Positions 5,111-5,342 of a stretch of DNA of 5,342 nucleotides are shown piece after piece (positions within the stretch are counted from its first letter, which is position 1; every line of letters begins with the position of its first letter). Source of the DNA: Croceicoccus sp. (GTDB lineage: Bacteria; Pseudomonadota; Alphaproteobacteria; Sphingomonadales; Sphingomonadaceae); NCBI GenBank assembly GCA_029936705.1, contig JAPYSD010000289.1, positions 1-5,342 on the forward strand, in the 5' to 3' direction. The translations under genes were made by a program, and so were the position numbers. The notes under the pieces are model-generated. The model had not been told where the DNA came from. It worked only from the letters and a program-made list of their open reading frames with translations, and did no database searches.

Positions 5111-5342
5111 ATGGATTACATCAGCACCAGGGGCAGCGCCGCGCCGCTCGACTTCCGTTCGGTCACGCTGGCAGGACTTGCCAGCGACGGCGGGCTTTAC
5201 GTGCCGCGCGAATGGCCGCGCTTTTCCAGCGACGAGATCGCTGCGATGGCCGGGCTTCCGTATGCAGAGCTGGCCGCCCGCGTGATGCAGCCCTTCGTCG
5301 GCGACTGCATCGCCCCCGACCGCTTGCTGGAGCTGACACGCC
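5111..5342 (+). CDS. thrC: Threonine synthase, N-terminal part (3'-truncated)
   Basis: PLP enzyme that converts O-phosphohomoserine to threonine and phosphate in the cytoplasm. Only the first 77 residues are in the window. They match the threonine synthase N-terminal domain: MDYISTRGSAAPLDF (1-15), then LAGLASDGGLYVPREWP (20-36), the conserved segment with a DGGLY core. The PLP lysine and cofactor-binding regions lie beyond the end. The ATG at 5111 gives the standard family N-terminus, and no start codon lies close upstream in frame. The best purine stretch, AGGG at 5092-5095, is 15 bases away, so initiation looks weak. It is unrelated to respiration. From memory, thrC often follows SURF1 in sphingomonads, so this is probably lineage synteny, possibly with readthrough from the oxidase genes. 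Confidence 0.95.
   Translation, partial: MDYISTRGSAAPLDFRSVTLAGLASDGGLYVPREWPRFSSDEIAAMAGLPYAELAARVMQPFVGDCIAPDRLLELTR

Noticed and set aside
5168..5184. CTGGCA-ggact-TGCCAG inverted repeat inside thrC
   Set aside because: It encodes the conserved LAGLA segment of threonine synthase, so protein constraint and codon bias can explain the symmetry.

Overview
The window is the back half of an aa3-type cytochrome c oxidase (respiratory complex IV) locus, followed by the start of a threonine synthase gene. All genes are on the + strand and the DNA is GC-rich. The protein sequences and the order ctaD - ctaB - small membrane protein - ctaG - ctaE - DUF983 - SURF1 - thrC fit an alphaproteobacterium. 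The short SURF1 and the DUF983-SURF1-thrC tail point most strongly to Sphingomonadales. That placement is inferred from family knowledge, not from a search.

Layout: the window opens inside ctaD (subunit I, about 150 N-terminal residues missing). A 136-bp gap follows, with a strong bulged hairpin and a second small hairpin next to the ctaB ribosome binding site. Then come ctaB (heme O synthase), a 50-residue single-span protein that is easily missed, and ctaG (Cox11 copper chaperone), joined by 4-bp GTGA and ATGA overlaps. A second gap of 154 bp holds an 11-bp direct repeat and two hairpins and precedes ctaE (subunit III). After ctaE come a TTG-started DUF983 zinc-ribbon membrane protein and a compact SURF1, whose start overlaps the DUF983 stop. 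A short gap with a perfect 14-bp palindrome leads into thrC, which runs off the end. No gene-free stretch reaches 300 bases.

The genes form one assembly line. CtaB farnesylates heme b to heme O, the precursor of heme a. SURF1 helps put heme a into subunit I. CtaG delivers copper to the CuB site of subunit I. CtaE joins subunits I and II. The small protein and the DUF983 protein are probable accessory factors without firmly known roles. The locus is a recognisable, conserved type, and I found no wholly new system. The points most worth a second look are the similarity of the 50-residue protein to mitochondrial COA3, the RNA structures that separate structural-subunit genes from assembly-factor genes, and a cysteine pair in SURF1.
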